64,000 bases of DNA from Streptomyces cyaneofuscatus (GTDB taxonomy: Bacteria; Actinomycetota; Actinomycetes; Streptomycetales; Streptomycetaceae): assembly GCF_000718135.1 (NCBI RefSeq), contig NZ_JOEM01000029.1, forward strand, positions 1 through 64,000. Direction: 5' to 3'. This document shows positions 12,264 to 22,040 of the stretch, one piece after another (positions within the stretch are counted from its first letter, which is position 1; the number at the start of each line of letters is the position of its first letter). The position numbers and the translations under genes are program-made. The notes below the pieces were generated by a model. The model had not been told where the DNA came from, searched no databases, and saw only the letters and a list, made by a program, of their open reading frames with translations.

Positions 12264-14022
12264 CGAACTTTTCCTTGAGCTTGAGGTGCTCGTCGTAGGT
12301 CTTGGCGAACTCGGTCTTGTGCTGGCCGTCGGTCGCGACGAAGTAGAGCCAGCCCTCGGTCGTGGGGTTGAGGGCCGCGGCCAGGGCGTCGGCACCGGGG
12401 TTGCTGATGGGGCCCGGGGTGAGGCCCTTCTGCGTATAGGTGTTGTACGGGTCCTTGTTGCTGAGGATCTCGGACTCGCTGATCTTGATGTTGCTCTGGT
12501 TGTTCAGGTAGTTGAACGCCGAGTCGAACTGCAGCAGCTGGTTGGTCTCGGTATTGGTGGGCTTGAGGCGGTTGTAGACGACTTCGGCCATCTTCCGGAA
12601 GTCGTCGTGCGTCTTGCCCTCCACCTGGACCAGGCTCGCCACCGTGATCACCTGCCACGGCCCGTCGAGCTTGTGCTTCTTGGCGACGGCCTTCAGGTCG
12701 AGCTTGTCGTACTCCTTGTTCGCCCGCGTGACCATCCGCTTCAGCGCGTCCTCGGGCTTCGACCCCTTGGCGACCGGGTAGGCCGCCGGATACAGGAAGC
12801 CCTCCAGGGGGTCCTTGACGTCCGGGTTGTCGTCGGCCCAGTCGGGCAGGCCCAGCGACTCCGCCTTGGTCTTGGCGATCTCCGCCGTGGTGCCCTTCTT
12901 GAGTTCGAGGCGTGCGTCGATCTTGGCGTAGACCGTGACGTTACGGGTGCCCTCGGGGATCACCAAGGCGTTCTGACTCTTGGGGTCGAGCATCAGCGCG
13001 ATCGCGCTGGCCGCGGACATCTCCTTGTTCAGGAGGTAGACGCCCGCCTGGAGCGACTTGCCCTTGGGGTTGTCGTTCTGCGCGGCCACGAAGGCGTCGG
13101 AGGACTTGATGACGCCCTTCTTGCGCAGGATGTTCGCGATGTCGTAGCCGAAGGAGCCCTCGGGGATCTCGACCTCGACCCGCTCGGAGGTGCCGGACCC
13201 GGCGAAGTCGGCCGGGGCGCCGAACTGCTTCTTCCAGTACGTGTAACCGACGTACGACACTCCCCCGAGGCCACCGACCAGCACCAGGGAGACGACCAGG
13301 CAGGCGCAGCCGTTGCGGCTCTTCTTCTTGCCCTTGCCGCCCCTGCGCTCAACTCCGCCGCGGTCCCGGCGCGAGGAGCGGGAGGAGTCGTCGTCCGGGT
13401 CATCGTCGTCGTCGCGGGGCTCACGGGCGGCGGGTTCGTCGGCGCCGGTGAAGAAAGGATGCGTCTCTTCCCGCTGCTCGTCCGGGTCCCAGTCCGTCGA
13501 CGGCTTCTGCTGCTGCTCGGGCGCCTCGCGGCGGCCCGGCGGCTGCGGCGGGGGGTAGGCCTCGGGGGTGCCGTAGTAGTCGTGCGATTCGCCGTAGCCG
13601 GGCTGCTGCTGGGCGTACGGGTCCTGAGGCTCGGCCCCGTACGGCACGGCGGCCTGCTGCCCGGAGTCCCAGCCGCCACCGTCGTACTGCGGCTGGGCGG
13701 GGGGCTGCTGACCGTACGGGTCCTGCTGCTGCGCGCCGTACTGGTGCTGGTGCTGATACTGCTGCTGGTGCGGCTGCTGCGGGCCGTACTGCTGGTGCTG
13801 GTCGTACGACTGCTGCTGCGGGTACTGCTGGTGGTTCTGGCTCTGGTGCTGCTGGTGGTTCTGGTGCTGCTGGGCGTACGGGTCCTGCGGATAGGGCTGC
13901 TGCTGGTCGCCGTACTGGCTCTGGCCGTGGTCGGCCTGACGGCCTCCCCATCCCTGGTCCCCGTACAAGGGGTCCTCGGGATGCCACGGTTCGGAGCCGG
14001 GGCCCCGGCCATACTCAGTCAT
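12250..14022 (-). CDS. mltG: Endolytic murein transglycosylase MltG with long Gln-rich cytoplasmic region
   Basis: 590 aa, against about 340 in E. coli. Residues 1 to about 180 are Gln/His/Tyr/Pro-rich with repeated DPYAQQ and QDPYGQQ units, followed by an acidic run at 204-212 and a basic patch. One membrane helix spans about 239-262. The extracytoplasmic YceG domain follows, with the catalytic Glu468 in ASLVQVEGK. MltG cleaves nascent glycan strands and sets their length. The disordered cytoplasmic part could contact the polar-growth machinery (inference). It is preceded by a 101-bp gap after ruvX and overlaps aroE. Confidence 0.93.
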   Translation of the reverse strand: MTEYGRGPGSEPWHPEDPLYGDQGWGGRQADHGQSQYGDQQQPYPQDPYAQQHQNHQQHQSQNHQQYPQQQSYDQHQQYGPQQPHQQQYQHQHQYGAQQQDPYGQQPPAQPQYDGGGWDSGQQAAVPYGAEPQDPYAQQQPGYGESHDYYGTPEAYPPPQPPGRREAPEQQQKPSTDWDPDEQREETHPFFTGADEPAAREPRDDDDDPDDDSSRSSRRDRGGVERRGGKGKKKSRNGCACLVVSLVLVGGLGGVSYVGYTYWKKQFGAPADFAGSGTSERVEVEIPEGSFGYDIANILRKKGVIKSSDAFVAAQNDNPKGKSLQAGVYLLNKEMSAASAIALMLDPKSQNALVIPEGTRNVTVYAKIDARLELKKGTTAEIAKTKAESLGLPDWADDNPDVKDPLEGFLYPAAYPVAKGSKPEDALKRMVTRANKEYDKLDLKAVAKKHKLDGPWQVITVASLVQVEGKTHDDFRKMAEVVYNRLKPTNTETNQLLQFDSAFNYLNNQSNIKISESEILSNKDPYNTYTQKGLTPGPISNPGADALAAALNPTTEGWLYFVATDGQHKTEFAKTYDEHLKLKEKFDALG

Positions 14023-14123
14023 CGATCCCCTAGAGCCGCGAGACGACGTTCCGTCTCTTCGCTTCGCTGTGCGGTGTTTGTTCGAACCACCGACGCATCG
14101 CGCGGAACGTTACCGTATCGCGA

Positions 14124-14609
14124 TCAGACAACCACTTCGACGCCCTCACCCGGGGGATTGCCTGACGCCCGTTCGGACTCCAGAGCGTTCTGAAGGATCA
14201 CCACAGCGGCAGCCTGGTCGATGACAGACCGGCCCTTCTTGGACTTCACGCCCGAGGCGCGCATGCCCTGAGCGGCCGTCACTGTGGTCATCCTCTCGTC
14301 CACCAGACGCACCGGAACGGGCGCGATCGAACTGGCGAACGCCTGGGCGAAGTCGCGGACCTTGGCTGCCGCCGGGCCCTCGCCGCCGCCGAGCGAGCGC
14401 GGCAGACCGAGGATGACCTCGATCGGCTCGTACTCCTCCACGATCTGGCGGAGCCGCCGGTGGGCGGCCGGGACATCGCGTCCCGGCACGGTCTCCACCG
14501 GCGTGGCCAGGATCCCGTCGGGGTCGCACGAGGCGACCCCGATCCGGGCGTCCCCGACGTCGACGGCGAGCCGTCGTCCGCGGCGCATCTGCGTCATCCC
14601 GCCCGTCAC
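14124..14609 (-). CDS. ruvX: Putative pre-16S rRNA nuclease / RuvX-type resolvase (YqgF)
   Basis: 161 aa. The RNase H-fold motifs [12 protein letters not shown] (near residue 15), [11 protein letters not shown] and [12 protein letters not shown], with a late Asp in [12 protein letters not shown], identify the YqgF/RuvX family, known for 16S rRNA 5'-end maturation. The GTG at 14609 overlaps the alaS TGA by four bases; ATGs at 14597 and 14588 are alternative starts. Confidence 0.9.
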   Translation of the reverse strand: MTGGMTQMRRGRRLAVDVGDARIGVASCDPDGILATPVETVPGRDVPAAHRRLRQIVEEYEPIEVILGLPRSLGGGEGPAAAKVRDFAQAFASSIAPVPVRLVDERMTTVTAAQGMRASGVKSKKGRSVIDQAAAVVILQNALESERASGNPPGEGVEVVV

Positions 14610-17275
14610 GCCGTCTCGGTGACGAGGCGTTCGACAGCGGCGACGGCGTCGCCGATGGCGGCCGGGTTCGTGCCGCCGCCCTGGGCGACGTCCGGCTTGC
14701 CGCCGCCACCGCCGCCGAGGGTCTTGGCGGCCGTACGGACGAGGTCACCGGCCTTGAGACCGCGTTCGCGGGCGGCCTCGTTGGTGGCGATGACGGTGAG
14801 CGGGCGGCCGTTGGCCGTGGTGAACAGGGCCACGACGGCCGGGCGGCCGCCCTGGATACGGCCGCGGACGTCGAGGACCAGCTTGCGCAGGTCGTCGGCG
14901 GAGGTGCCGTCGGGGACCTGGCCGGTGACCAGGGCGACGCCGCGTACGTCCTTGGCGGACTCGACCAGTCCGGCGGCGGCCGCGAGGACCTTCTCCGCGC
15001 GGAACTTCTCGATCTCCTTCTCGGCGTCCTTCAGCTTGCCGAGCATGCCCGCGATCTTCTCCGGAAGCTCCTCGGGACGGCCCTTGACCAGTTCCTGGAG
15101 CTGGGCGACGACCGTGTGCTCGCGGGCGAGGAAGTTGTACGCGTCCACGCCGACGAGGGCCTCGATGCGGCGTACGCCGGAGCCGATGGAGGACTCGCCG
15201 AGCAGCTTGACCAGGCCGAGCTGGGCGGTGTTGTGGACGTGGGTGCCGCCGCACAGCTCCTTGGAGAAGTCGCCGATGGTGACGACCCGGACCCGCTCGC
15301 CGTACTTCTCGCCGAACTCCGCGATGGCGCCCTGCTTCTTGGCCTCGTCGATCGACATGACCTCGGCCTGGACGTCGAGTTCGCGCGAGAGGACCTCGTT
15401 GATCTTCTGCTCGACGTCGGTGAGGACCGTGCCGGGAACGGCGGCGGGCGAACCGAAGTCGAAGCGGAAGCGGCCCGGCGAGTTCTCCGAACCGGCCTGG
15501 GCGGCCGTCGGACCGAGCGCGTCGCGCAGCGCCTGGTGGGTGAGGTGGGTGGCGCTGTGGGCGCGGGCGATGGCCCGGCGGCGGGTGGAGTCGATGGAGG
15601 CGAAGACCGGGGCCCCGACCGTCACCTCGCCGACCTGGACGACACCCTTGTGGACGTGGACGCCGGGGACCGGCTTCTGGACGTCGCGGATCTCGATGAC
15701 GGCGCCGGTGTCCAGCCGGATGCGGCCGGTGTCGGCGAGCTGGCCGCCGCCCTCGGCGTAGAAGGGGGTGCGGTCGAGGACGACCTCGACCTCGTCGCCC
15801 TCGGTGGCGGCGGGCGAGGGCACCCCGTCGACCAGCAGGCCGACGATGGTCGACTCGCCGGCGGTGGCGGTGTAGCCGGTGAACTCGGTGGCGCCGGAGG
15901 TGTCGGCCACCTCGCGGTAGGCGGACAGGTCGGCGTGACCGGTCTTCTTGGCGCGGGCGTCGGCCTTGGCCTTGTCGCGCTGCTCCTGCATGAGGCGGCG
16001 GAAGCCGTCCTCGTCCACGGAGAGCCCCTGCTCGGCGGCCATCTCCAGGGTCAGGTCGATCGGGAAGCCCCAGGTGTCGTGGAGCAGGAACGCCTTGTCG
16101 CCCGGGAGGACCTGGCCGCCGGCGGCCTTGGTCTCGGTGACGGCGGTCTCCAGGATGTTGGTGCCGCCCTTGAGGGCCTTGAGGAAGGCGGCCTCCTCGG
16201 CGAGCGCGACCGTCTCGATGCGCTTGCGGTCGGTGATCAACTCGGGGTACTGGAGCCCCATCGTGTCGATCACGACGTCGACCAGGTCCTTGACGACCGA
16301 TCCGGTGGCGCCCATCAGGCGCATGTTGCGGATGGCGCGGCGCATGATGCGGCGCAGGACGTAGCCGCGGCCCTCGTTGCCGGGGGTGACGCCGTCGCCG
16401 ATGAGCATCACCGACGTACGGATGTGGTCGGCGACGACGCGGAGCGAGACGTCCGTGCCCTTCTCGGCGCCGTAGCGGACGCCGGTCAGCTCGGTGGCCT
16501 TGTCCATGACGACGCGCAGGGTGTCGGTCTCGTACATGTTCTGCACGCCCTGCAGGATCATGGCGAGGCGTTCGAGGCCGAGACCGGTGTCGATGTTCTT
16601 CGACGGCAGGTCCCCGAGGATCGGGAAGTCCTCCTTGCCGTCGCCGGCGCCGCGCTCGTACTGCATGAAGACCAGGTTCCAGATCTCCACGTAGCGCTCG
16701 TCGTTGACGGCGGGGCCGCCCTCGACGCCGAACTCGGGGCCGCGGTCGTAGTTGATCTCCGAACAGGGGCCGCAGGGTCCGGGGACGCCCATGGACCAGA
16801 AGTTGTCCTTCTTGCCCAGGCGCTGGATGCGCTCGGCGGGGACGCCGATCTTGTCGCGCCAGATGGCCTCGGCCTCGTCGTCGTCGAGGTAGACCGTGAT
16901 CCAGAGCTTCTCGGGGTCGAGACCGTAACCGCCGTCCTCGACGGAGTTGGTCAGCGCCTCCCAGGCGAGCTGGATGGCGCCTTCCTTGAAGTAGTCCCCG
17001 AAGGAGAAGTTGCCGCACATCTGGAAGAAGGTGCCGTGGCGGGTGGTCTTGCCGACCTCTTCGATGTCCGGCGTACGCACGCACTTCTGCACGCTGGTGA
17101 CGCGCGGGGCGGGCGGCTTGACCTCGCCGAGGAAGTACGGCTTGAAGGGGACCATGCCCGCGGGGACCAGCAGCAGAGTCGGGTCGTCCGCGATGAGCGA
17201 CGCCGAAGGCACGGCGGTGTGACCGCGCTCCTCGAAGAAGCTCAGCCAGCGGCGGCGGATTTCAGCCGACTCCAT
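14606..17275 (-). CDS. alaS: Alanyl-tRNA synthetase
   Basis: 889 aa, full length. Class II motif 2 ([19 protein letters not shown]) and motif 3 ([13 protein letters not shown]) lie in the N-terminal catalytic part. The editing-site HSATHL and [11 protein letters not shown] lie in the middle, and the C-Ala domain follows. It charges tRNA-Ala and clears Ser/Gly mischarging. The ATG overlaps the preceding small gene by one base (TGATG) and the stop overlaps ruvX by four. Confidence 0.98.
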   Translation of the reverse strand: MESAEIRRRWLSFFEERGHTAVPSASLIADDPTLLLVPAGMVPFKPYFLGEVKPPAPRVTSVQKCVRTPDIEEVGKTTRHGTFFQMCGNFSFGDYFKEGAIQLAWEALTNSVEDGGYGLDPEKLWITVYLDDDEAEAIWRDKIGVPAERIQRLGKKDNFWSMGVPGPCGPCSEINYDRGPEFGVEGGPAVNDERYVEIWNLVFMQYERGAGDGKEDFPILGDLPSKNIDTGLGLERLAMILQGVQNMYETDTLRVVMDKATELTGVRYGAEKGTDVSLRVVADHIRTSVMLIGDGVTPGNEGRGYVLRRIMRRAIRNMRLMGATGSVVKDLVDVVIDTMGLQYPELITDRKRIETVALAEEAAFLKALKGGTNILETAVTETKAAGGQVLPGDKAFLLHDTWGFPIDLTLEMAAEQGLSVDEDGFRRLMQEQRDKAKADARAKKTGHADLSAYREVADTSGATEFTGYTATAGESTIVGLLVDGVPSPAATEGDEVEVVLDRTPFYAEGGGQLADTGRIRLDTGAVIEIRDVQKPVPGVHVHKGVVQVGEVTVGAPVFASIDSTRRRAIARAHSATHLTHQALRDALGPTAAQAGSENSPGRFRFDFGSPAAVPGTVLTDVEQKINEVLSRELDVQAEVMSIDEAKKQGAIAEFGEKYGERVRVVTIGDFSKELCGGTHVHNTAQLGLVKLLGESSIGSGVRRIEALVGVDAYNFLAREHTVVAQLQELVKGRPEELPEKIAGMLGKLKDAEKEIEKFRAEKVLAAAAGLVESAKDVRGVALVTGQVPDGTSADDLRKLVLDVRGRIQGGRPAVVALFTTANGRPLTVIATNEAARERGLKAGDLVRTAAKTLGGGGGGKPDVAQGGGTNPAAIGDAVAAVERLVTETA

Positions 17276-17619
17276 CAGTGGTCCTCATTCCGGTTGTTCG
17301 GGTTGTAGGGGAGCTTGCGGTACGTGTTCGGGTGGGCGGGCTCGGCCGCCTCGACGGCGTAGTGCCGCTGGACGGGGAGGTCGGGGTCGACCGGTGCCTC
17401 CAGGCCCAGCGCGCCGCCCAGTTCGGCTTCGCGCCGGACCATTCCCTCGCGGACGTCGAGTGCGAAGTCCTTGAGCCGGTGGCCGGTCTCGATCGCCTTG
17501 TCGGCGGCCTGCGCCGCGAGGCTCTCGGGCGTCAGCTGCTTGAGCTTGCGGTTGACCTTGGTGGTGGCCCAGACACCGGCGGCTGCGCCGGTGGTGAACC
17601 AGAACATGCGGCGGAACAT
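17275..17619 (-). CDS. Small conserved membrane-associated protein (DUF6167-like)
   Basis: 114 aa. A short N-terminal hydrophobic segment ([20 protein letters not shown]) precedes a helical region with basic and acidic patches and a polar tail ending in Asn/Pro residues. I recognise it as a conserved actinobacterial small protein of unknown function that sits upstream of alaS. Its stop overlaps the alaS start by one base, so it is translationally coupled to the synthetase. No enzymatic motif. Confidence 0.7.
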   Translation of the reverse strand: MFRRMFWFTTGAAAGVWATTKVNRKLKQLTPESLAAQAADKAIETGHRLKDFALDVREGMVRREAELGGALGLEAPVDPDLPVQRHYAVEAAEPAHPNTYRKLPYNPNNRNEDH

Positions 17620-17626
17620 CGCTGGA

Positions 17627-18106
17627 TCAGTCCTTCTGTCCGCGGGTGTTTCGGCGTTCGCGCTTACGTCCGCGCGCCGAAGGTACGGTCCGGCCGACGA
17701 TCACCGTGCGGCGGGAGGAGCGGCTCCGCGCCGGTTCCGGTTCGGGCTCGGGGGCGGGGGCGGTGCGGCGGCCGAGGGCCTGCCGGACGCCGTAGCCGAA
17801 CGCCGCGACCTTGACGAGCGGTCCGCCGAAGGTGGAGGCGACGGTGGTGGAGAGCGCGGAGGCGTTGGAGGTGACCTCCTGGACGTCGCTCGCGATGGCG
17901 TCGACCTTGTCCAGCTGGGTCTGGGCGGAACGCACCGTCGCCGAGGCGTCGGCCAGCAGCGGAACGGCCTGTTCGGTCACGTCCGCCACCAGCTTGGTGG
18001 TCGCCTTGAGCGTCTGGGCGAGCCTCACCAGCACCACGGCGAGGAACGAGACCAGGATCGCCCAGAAGACGGCCACGAGGATCCCGGCCACCTCTCCACC
18101 GGACAC
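17627..18106 (-). CDS. DUF948-type membrane protein
   Basis: 159 aa from the GTG at 18106 (VSGGEVAGILVAVFWAIL). One N-terminal membrane helix is followed by a long amphipathic helix (TLKATTKLVADVTEQ to STTVASTFGGPL) typical of DUF948/YtxG proteins, then a basic Arg/Ser-rich tail. A longer frame to 18175 exists, but its extra part is encoded by a 15-bp tandem repeat and is not protein-like. It probably forms an operon with the 114-aa gene and alaS (7-bp gap). Function unknown. Confidence 0.75.
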   Translation of the reverse strand: MSGGEVAGILVAVFWAILVSFLAVVLVRLAQTLKATTKLVADVTEQAVPLLADASATVRSAQTQLDKVDAIASDVQEVTSNASALSTTVASTFGGPLVKVAAFGYGVRQALGRRTAPAPEPEPEPARSRSSRRTVIVGRTVPSARGRKRERRNTRGQKD

Positions 18107-18120
18107 TGTGCACCGCTCTC

Positions 18121-18150
18121 TGCTCGTCGCTTGTCTGCTTGTCGCTTGTC
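18121..18150. repeat. 15-bp tandem repeat, two copies, upstream of the DUF948 gene
   Basis: TGCTCGTCGCTTGTC (18121-18135) is followed by TGCTTGTCGCTTGTC (18136-18150), one mismatch. It lies in the leader between the DUF948 gene and the divergent ATPase gene. Confidence 0.85.
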
Positions 18151-18288
18151 TATCCACGAGCCTATCGCGCCGCACATCTCCTGCCGTACCGCATTCCCGG
18201 CGGGCCCCGCCCCATTCGCCGGCGGCGGGGGCGGGCTCCGACGACCGGATTGTACGGAGAGCATGCGGGCCAGTACCCTGCGTGTTTC

Positions 18289-20493
18289 ATGCGACGCCTG
18301 CAGCACCCCTCCACCGGCCCGGACGATCCGGACTCCCCCCGATCCGCCCCGGTCGGCAACGTCCCGGCGGAGCTGAACCGGTTCGTGGGCCGCGCAACCG
18401 AACTGGCGGCGTTGGGCGGGCTGCTGGAGGAGTCCAGACTCGTCACCGTCGTCGGAGTGGCGGGCGTGGGCAAGACCCGGTGTGCCGGCCGGGTCGCCGC
18501 GCTGACGGAGAAACGGTACTGCGACGGGGTCTGGCTCGCCGAGCTGTCCCCGGTCCGCGAGCCCGGCCTGCTGGAGCACGCCGTGGTCGAGGCGCTCGGT
18601 CTTACCGACCACACGGGCAGGCCGCCGCGCACCGTGCTCGTCGAGCACCTCCGCGAACGCCGGGCGCTGCTGGTGCTGGACGGCTTCGAGCACCTGGTGG
18701 AGGGCTGCGCCGATCTCGTACGGGAGTTGCTGCGGCGGGCGCCAGGGCTCCAGGTGCTCGCGGCCGGGCGCCGCCCTCTTCTGGTGGACGGTGAAGTGAC
18801 GTTCACCCTGGCCCCTATGTGCGACGAGGACGCGGTGGAGCTCTTCGCGGAGCGGGCCCGCTCGGTGCGGCCGGACCGTGAGCCGACGGCCGGAGACCGG
18901 GCGGCCACGCTGGAGCTCTGCCACCGCCTCGACGGGATTCCGCTGGCGCTGGAACTGGCCGCGGGGCGGCTGCGCGCCCTCTCCGTCGACCAGGTGCTGC
19001 TGCGCCTCGACGACCGGTTCCGGCTGCTGACCGGCGGCAGCCGCGGCGCTCCGCCCCGGCACCGGGCGCTGCGTACGGCCATCGGCTGGAGCCATGAGCT
19101 GTGCACACCCGAACAGCGGCTGCTGTGGGCGCGGCTCTCGGTCTTCGCCGGGCAGTTCGACCTGGAGGCAGCCGAGTACATCTGCGGCGGCGCCGGTCTG
19201 CCGGCCGACGCGGTGCTCGACGTGCTGGAGGAGCTGCTGGCGCAGTCGGTGGTGGAGCGTGAGGACGGTGTGACGGGCACCCGGTACCGGCTGCTGGAGT
19301 CGGTCCGCGAGTACGGCGCCGAGTGGCTGGCGGCGGCCGGCGACACCCGGCGGATGCGGCGCCGGCACCGGGACTGGTTCCTGGGGCTTGCGACCTGGTG
19401 CGAGCTGGACTGGTTCTCGGCGCGGCAGGCGGAGGTGGCGGCCCGGATCGACGCCGAACTGCCCAACCTCCGGCGGGCGATGGAGTGCTCCATGGAGAGC
19501 CCCGACGAGGTCCATCTCGCCCACCACCTGGCGGGCTCGCTCTGGTTCTACTGGGCGGGGTGCGGGCGGCTGTCGGAGGGCCGGTACTGGCTGGAGCACG
19601 TACTGGAGGAGCCGACCCCGTACGACGCCTCGCGGCTGAAGGTGCTGTGGGTGCTGGGGTATGTGGCGGTGCTCCAGGGGGACGCGGTCGGGGCGATCTC
19701 GGCGCTCCAGGAGTGCCGGGAGGAGGCCGAGCGGTCCGGGGACGCGACGGCGACGGCGTACGCGGTGCACCGTACGGGCTGCCTGGCGATCGTCACGGAC
19801 GACCCGGCGCGCGCCGAGGAGCTGCTGCGGGAGGCGCTCGGCCGCTACCGGGAGATCGGCGAGCTGAACAGCAACGTGGTGATGGCCCAGGTGGAGCTGG
19901 CCATGGCGGTGGCCTTCCAGGGTGACCTGGACGCGGCGGCGGACATCTGCGAGGAGGTCCGGGAGCTCTGCGAGGACCATGGGGAGCGGTGGGCGCTGGC
20001 GTACGCGCTCTATGTCCTGGCGTACGCGGCGCTGCGGCGGGGGCTGCCGGAGCGGGCGCGGCGGATGCTCGGGGAGTGCCTGTCGATCGGCCGGACCTTC
20101 GACGACCTGCTGGTCACCGCGCTCTCGCTGGAGCTGCTGGCGCTGGTGACAGCGGTGGAGGGCGATGCCGGGGAGGCGGCGGTGCTCCAGGGGGCGGCGG
20201 AGCGGATCTGGCCCTCGGTGGGGCTGCCGCTGTTCGGCTCGGTGTATTTCGGGCGGCCGCGGGTGGAGTGCGAGGAGCAGGTGCGGCGGGAGCTGGGGGA
20301 CGCGGCGTACGAGGCGGGACTGCGGGCCGGTCGTCGGCTGGACCGGGCCGCCGTGGTCGAGCGGGCGCTGGGGGGTGGGGGTGGCCGGGAGCGCCGCGAC
20401 ACGCCCGGGGCGGAGAGTGGTCCCTCCGCCGGGGGAACGCGAAGGCCCGCCGCCTCCCGGATGACAGGGAGGGGCGGGCCGGAGCGCTGGTGA
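18289..20493 (+). CDS. STAND-type ATPase with TPR-like repeats, no DNA-binding domain
   Basis: 734 aa from ATG 18289; upstream in-frame codons look non-coding. NB-ARC-like NTPase: Walker A GVAGVGKT (56-63), Walker B LLVLDGFEH (127-135), then the winged-helix region and roughly 300 residues of helical TPR-like repeats. This layout is that of Streptomyces LuxR-type STAND regulators, whose helix-turn-helix normally follows the final ERALG-like segment. Here the protein instead ends in about 40 Gly/Arg/Pro residues that run into the rpsD terminator. Signal and output are unknown. Confidence 0.8.
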   Translation: MRRLQHPSTGPDDPDSPRSAPVGNVPAELNRFVGRATELAALGGLLEESRLVTVVGVAGVGKTRCAGRVAALTEKRYCDGVWLAELSPVREPGLLEHAVVEALGLTDHTGRPPRTVLVEHLRERRALLVLDGFEHLVEGCADLVRELLRRAPGLQVLAAGRRPLLVDGEVTFTLAPMCDEDAVELFAERARSVRPDREPTAGDRAATLELCHRLDGIPLALELAAGRLRALSVDQVLLRLDDRFRLLTGGSRGAPPRHRALRTAIGWSHELCTPEQRLLWARLSVFAGQFDLEAAEYICGGAGLPADAVLDVLEELLAQSVVEREDGVTGTRYRLLESVREYGAEWLAAAGDTRRMRRRHRDWFLGLATWCELDWFSARQAEVAARIDAELPNLRRAMECSMESPDEVHLAHHLAGSLWFYWAGCGRLSEGRYWLEHVLEEPTPYDASRLKVLWVLGYVAVLQGDAVGAISALQECREEAERSGDATATAYAVHRTGCLAIVTDDPARAEELLREALGRYREIGELNSNVVMAQVELAMAVAFQGDLDAAADICEEVRELCEDHGERWALAYALYVLAYAALRRGLPERARRMLGECLSIGRTFDDLLVTALSLELLALVTAVEGDAGEAAVLQGAAERIWPSVGLPLFGSVYFGRPRVECEEQVRRELGDAAYEAGLRAGRRLDRAAVVERALGGGGGRERRDTPGAESGPSAGGTRRPAASRMTGRGGPERW
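20444..20480 (-). terminator. Terminator of rpsD
   Basis: A stem with one bulge (20444-20458 region with 20467-20480) lies 31 bp downstream of the rpsD stop. The same DNA encodes the C-terminal tail of the convergent ATPase. Confidence 0.75.
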
Positions 20494-20510
20494 GAGCGGC
20501 TACGCCTGGA

Positions 20511-21125
20511 TCAGCGGGCGTAGTACTCGACGACGAGCTGCTCGTCGCAGATCACCGGGATCTCCTTGCGGTTCGGGTCCCGGTCCAGGCGGAAGGCCAG
20601 GGCCTTCAGGTTCACCTGGAGGTAGCGCGGGGTCTCACCGTCGGTGTCGTAGCCACCCTCGCGGGCCACCTGGAAGGGGACCTTGGTGCGGCTGCGCTCG
20701 CGGACCTGGACGACGTCGTCGGGGCGCACGCGGAAGGACGGCTTGTCGACCTTGCCACCGTTGACCTCGATGTGGCCGTGGACGACCATCTGACGGGCCT
20801 GGTAGATGGTGCGGGCGATGCCCGAACGCAGGACCAGGGCGTCGAGACGGCGCTCGAGCTCGACGACCAGCGCCTCGCCCGTCTTGCCTTCGGCCTTCTT
20901 GGCGCGGTCGTAGGCGCGCGCCATCTGGCGCTCGCTGATGTCGTACTGCGCACGCAGGCGCTGCTTCTCCAGCAGACGGACCTTGTAGTCCGAGTTCTGC
21001 TTGCGGCCACGGCCGTGCTCGCCCGGCGGGTACGGACGCGCTTCGAAGTACTTGACAGCCTTGGGCGTCAGAGCGATGCCGAGGGCACGCGACTTCTTGA
21101 CCTTGGGACGCGACTGGTTAGGCAC
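20511..21125 (-). CDS. rpsD: 30S ribosomal protein S4, zinc-free form
   Basis: 204 aa, GTG start. The S4 RNA-binding domain ([32 protein letters not shown]) is intact. The N-terminal region lacks the Cys cluster of zinc-binding S4, so this is the Cys-minus type. S4 nucleates 30S assembly. It stands alone, outside an alpha operon, and shares a 56-bp upstream gap with a divergent iron-box gene. Confidence 0.97.
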   Translation of the reverse strand: MPNQSRPKVKKSRALGIALTPKAVKYFEARPYPPGEHGRGRKQNSDYKVRLLEKQRLRAQYDISERQMARAYDRAKKAEGKTGEALVVELERRLDALVLRSGIARTIYQARQMVVHGHIEVNGGKVDKPSFRVRPDDVVQVRERSRTKVPFQVAREGGYDTDGETPRYLQVNLKALAFRLDRDPNRKEIPVICDEQLVVEYYAR

Positions 21126-21148
21126 GTTCTCCAGACCTCCATTGTAGG

Positions 21149-21167
21149 TTAGGTTAGGCTTACCTTA
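21149..21167. promoter_or_regulatory. Iron box (DmdR/IdeR/DtxR operator)
   Basis: TTAGGTTAGGCTTACCTTA matches the IdeR/DmdR consensus TTAGGTTAGGCTAACCTAA at 17 of 19 positions. It ends 14 bp before the DUF2470 start codon and lies 24 bp upstream of the rpsD start. Iron-loaded DmdR1 should repress the DUF2470 gene; an effect on rpsD is possible. Confidence 0.85.
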
Positions 21168-21181
21168 CTCAAGGAGATCGC

Positions 21182-22018
21182 ATGTCTCGCCCTGGGAACA
21201 CCACTCACGTCACGGACAGCACAGACAGCGGCAGCACCTCTTCAGACGGTGCTGCTACGACGGAAGGCCGATCTGATCGTGGTCAGCCGCGTCCCAGCGG
21301 GCTTGATACCACTCGGATGCCGTCAGCAGCCGAGCGCACACGAACTCTCGTACAGAGTACCTGCTCCGCGCTGCTCGTCGTACCGGGGCTGGATCTGGCC
21401 CGCGCCGAACCCCTGGTTCCGGACAGCCGGACCGTAGGGCCCGAGGGCGACCTGTTCCTCGAATTCCCCGCGGATTCCCCGGCAGTCCGGGCCGCGACGC
21501 ACGCCCAGGGCGACGAGCTGACGGCCGTGCTGGAGATCACGGACGTCGCCCCGGTCTCCGTACCCCACCGTATCCGCGGCCGCGCCTGGGTCTCCGGCTG
21601 GCTCACCTCCGTACCCGGCCTCGCGGAACCGGGCCGCATGATGCTGCGCCTGGAATTCGGAGAGGCGTACGTGGACGACCTCTGGGGCGCCGAGGACATC
21701 GAGGCGGAGGACTTCCGGGACGCCGCCCCCGATCCGCTGGCCGGCCACGAGGCGGAGCTGCTCCAGCACCTGCACTCCGCCCACGGCGACCAGATGCGCA
21801 CCCTGTGCGGGCTGCTCGGCGAGCGCACGGCGCGGGCCTGCTCCTCCCACCAGCCCACCGCCGTGCCCGTGGCGCTGGACCGCTTCGGGCTGCGGGTGCG
21901 CTTCGTGGAGGACAGGGGGTCGTGCTTCGACGCCCGCTTCGAGTTCCCGGAGCCCGTACGGGACGTCACCGAGCTGCGCCGGGCGATGCACACCCTCTTC
22001 GAGGCGGCCGCGTCCTGA
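21182..22018 (+). CDS. DUF2470-domain protein under iron-box control
   Basis: 278 aa. ATG 21182 has AAGGAG five bases upstream. Residues 1 to about 50 are Ser/Thr-rich and disordered. The rest resembles a split-barrel flavin/heme-binding fold, ending in a DUF2470 segment (LLQHLHSAHGDQMRTLCGLLG, then a beta-rich end). DUF2470 is the C-terminal domain of HugZ-type heme oxygenases. With the iron box, a role in heme or iron handling is likely; the reaction is not shown. It converges on rarA with a 22-bp gap. Confidence 0.8.
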   Translation: MSRPGNTTHVTDSTDSGSTSSDGAATTEGRSDRGQPRPSGLDTTRMPSAAERTRTLVQSTCSALLVVPGLDLARAEPLVPDSRTVGPEGDLFLEFPADSPAVRAATHAQGDELTAVLEITDVAPVSVPHRIRGRAWVSGWLTSVPGLAEPGRMMLRLEFGEAYVDDLWGAEDIEAEDFRDAAPDPLAGHEAELLQHLHSAHGDQMRTLCGLLGERTARACSSHQPTAVPVALDRFGLRVRFVEDRGSCFDARFEFPEPVRDVTELRRAMHTLFEAAAS

Positions 22019-22040
22019 TTCCGGGACCGCCGTCGTCGGG

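Noticed and set aside
12217..14193. Long plus-strand open frame (658 codons) opposite mltG
   Set aside because: Its product is Val/Leu/Arg-rich with no family resemblance and mirrors mltG codon structure; a high-GC antisense shadow.
15116..17308. 730-codon open frame opposite alaS
   Set aside because: alaS carries every family motif; the antisense product is Gly/Ala/Asp/Val low complexity.
18139..18288. Upstream extension of the STAND ATPase
   Set aside because: The added residues are basic and unlike the family, and overlap the leader repeat of the divergent gene; ATG 18289 is preferred.
21126..21148. rpsD promoter using TACAAT at 21146-21141
   Set aside because: It would give a leader of under ten bases that excludes the GGAGG ribosome site, and no -35 sits at normal spacing.
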